Assembly: GCA_945872015.1 (NCBI GenBank)
Contig: CAMBYJ010000126.1
Location: 1 to 5,854, forward strand
From: Chitinophaga pinensis
Lineage (GTDB): Bacteria > Bacteroidota > Bacteroidia > AKYH767-A > OLB10
Direction of reading: 5' to 3'
DNA length: 5,854 nt
Position numbers and translations under genes: made by a program. This document shows, one piece after another, positions 5,311 to 5,854 of the stretch. How positions within the stretch are numbered: the first letter of the stretch is position 1; every line of letters begins with the position of its first letter. Under the pieces are notes generated by a model, which was not told the origin of the DNA, searched no databases, and was given only the letters and a program-made list of their open reading frames with translations.

Positions 5311-5854
5311 ATGAGTAACACTTCAGGTAGAAACCAACAAGTAGTGGTAGCAGGTATTTTTACCTCGTTGATTGTTATTTTTATTATTCGTCTTTTTTAT
5401 ATTCAGATTATAGAAGAGTCGTATACCGTATCTGCCAACAACAACGTATTGCGCTATATGACCGACTATCCTGCGAGAGGAATGGTTTATGATCGCAATG
5501 GAAAGATTCTGGCTTTTAATCAGGCTGTATATGATTTGATGGTAATTCCCCGTCAGGTAAAAGAACTTGACACAACAGATTTTTGCAAGTTGCTTGATAT
5601 AACGAAAGAGGACTTCCTAGATAAAATCAAGAAGGCAAAAACCTATTCGAGAATACGGCCATCGATTTTTGAAAAGCAAATTTCGGCTGAGACTTATGCT
5701 ACCTTGCAGGAAAAACTTTTTAAGTTCAAAGGCTTTTATGTACAGCCTAGAACTATTCGTAAATATCCCAACAATACAGCATCGCATGTTTTAGGATACA
5801 TTGGTGAGGTTACGGATAAAATCATTGAGAAGAAACCTTATTACCGACAAGGTG
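5311..5854 (+). CDS. mrdA: Penicillin-binding protein 2 (elongasome transpeptidase), 3'-truncated
   Basis: The frame from the ATG at 5311 stays open to the window edge, giving 181 complete codons of a protein that normally exceeds 600 residues. PBP2 crosslinks new lateral-wall peptidoglycan with RodA, MreC and MreD. The visible part has a short cytoplasmic N-terminus and one membrane anchor (about 11-33). It also carries the class B PBP dimerisation/pedestal signature YPARGMVYDRNGKILAFN (53-70) and YDLMVIPRQV (74-83). The later segment RTIRKYPNNTASHVLGYIGEV (from 147) matches the family's conserved RxYPxGxxAxHvLGYxG pattern. The transpeptidase domain and its active-site serine lie beyond the window. 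The start is fixed by an in-frame TAG at 5296-5298 and the standard anchor position. PBP3/FtsI is the alternative class B enzyme, but the mreBCD context and early motifs favour PBP2. It is 102 bases from mreD. Confidence 0.94.
   Translation, partial: MSNTSGRNQQVVVAGIFTSLIVIFIIRLFYIQIIEESYTVSANNNVLRYMTDYPARGMVYDRNGKILAFNQAVYDLMVIPRQVKELDTTDFCKLLDITKEDFLDKIKKAKTYSRIRPSIFEKQISAETYATLQEKLFKFKGFYVQPRTIRKYPNNTASHVLGYIGEVTDKIIEKKPYYRQG

Noticed and set aside
1..5854. tRNA, rRNA, CRISPR array, insertion sequence or phage genes
   Set aside because: I saw no cloverleaf-like sequence, spaced direct repeats, transposase motifs or terminal inverted repeats; genes are tightly packed and of core type.

Overview
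The window looks like ordinary chromosomal core from a member of the Bacteroidota. Four things point there: the AT-rich composition, promoter motifs of the TAnnTTTG type in place of the sigma-70 -10 box, start codons without usable Shine-Dalgarno spacing, and the protein signatures. The last include a DUF5689-like secreted protein and Bacteroidota-style PurH, MreC and MreD sequences. The gene order purH-mreB-mreC-mreD-mrdA is, from memory, common in this phylum. All genes read on the + strand, and no gap exceeds 140 bases.

Layout: Positions 1-1038 hold the 3' end of a surface or secreted protein made of duplicated DUF5689/OB-fold-like modules, closed by a strong intrinsic terminator (1064-1092). 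A new unit begins with a Bacteroidota promoter (1118-1144). A perfect 10-bp inverted repeat (1147-1173) follows it and fills almost the whole leader up to the purH start. purH (1176-2663) encodes the bifunctional enzyme for the last two steps of IMP synthesis. It has no clear terminator after it. A second promoter-like motif (2666-2698) and a leader of roughly 90 nt precede mreB (2795-3817). mreC (3857-4699) and mreD (4696-5208) follow, overlapping by 4 bases, and then the 5' part of mrdA/PBP2 (from 5311), which runs off the window edge.

How the genes work together: MreB filaments inside the membrane, the bitopic protein MreC, the polytopic protein MreD and the transpeptidase PBP2 (normally with RodA, expected just beyond the window) form the elongasome that inserts lateral-wall peptidoglycan in rod-shaped cells. 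PurH is functionally separate but sits just upstream and may be partly co-transcribed with the cluster.

I see no previously undescribed system. The items most worth a second look are non-coding: the inverted repeat covering the purH leader, the inverted repeats just upstream of mreC and mrdA, the two mutually exclusive hairpins between mreD and mrdA, and the modular architecture of the truncated DUF5689-like protein.
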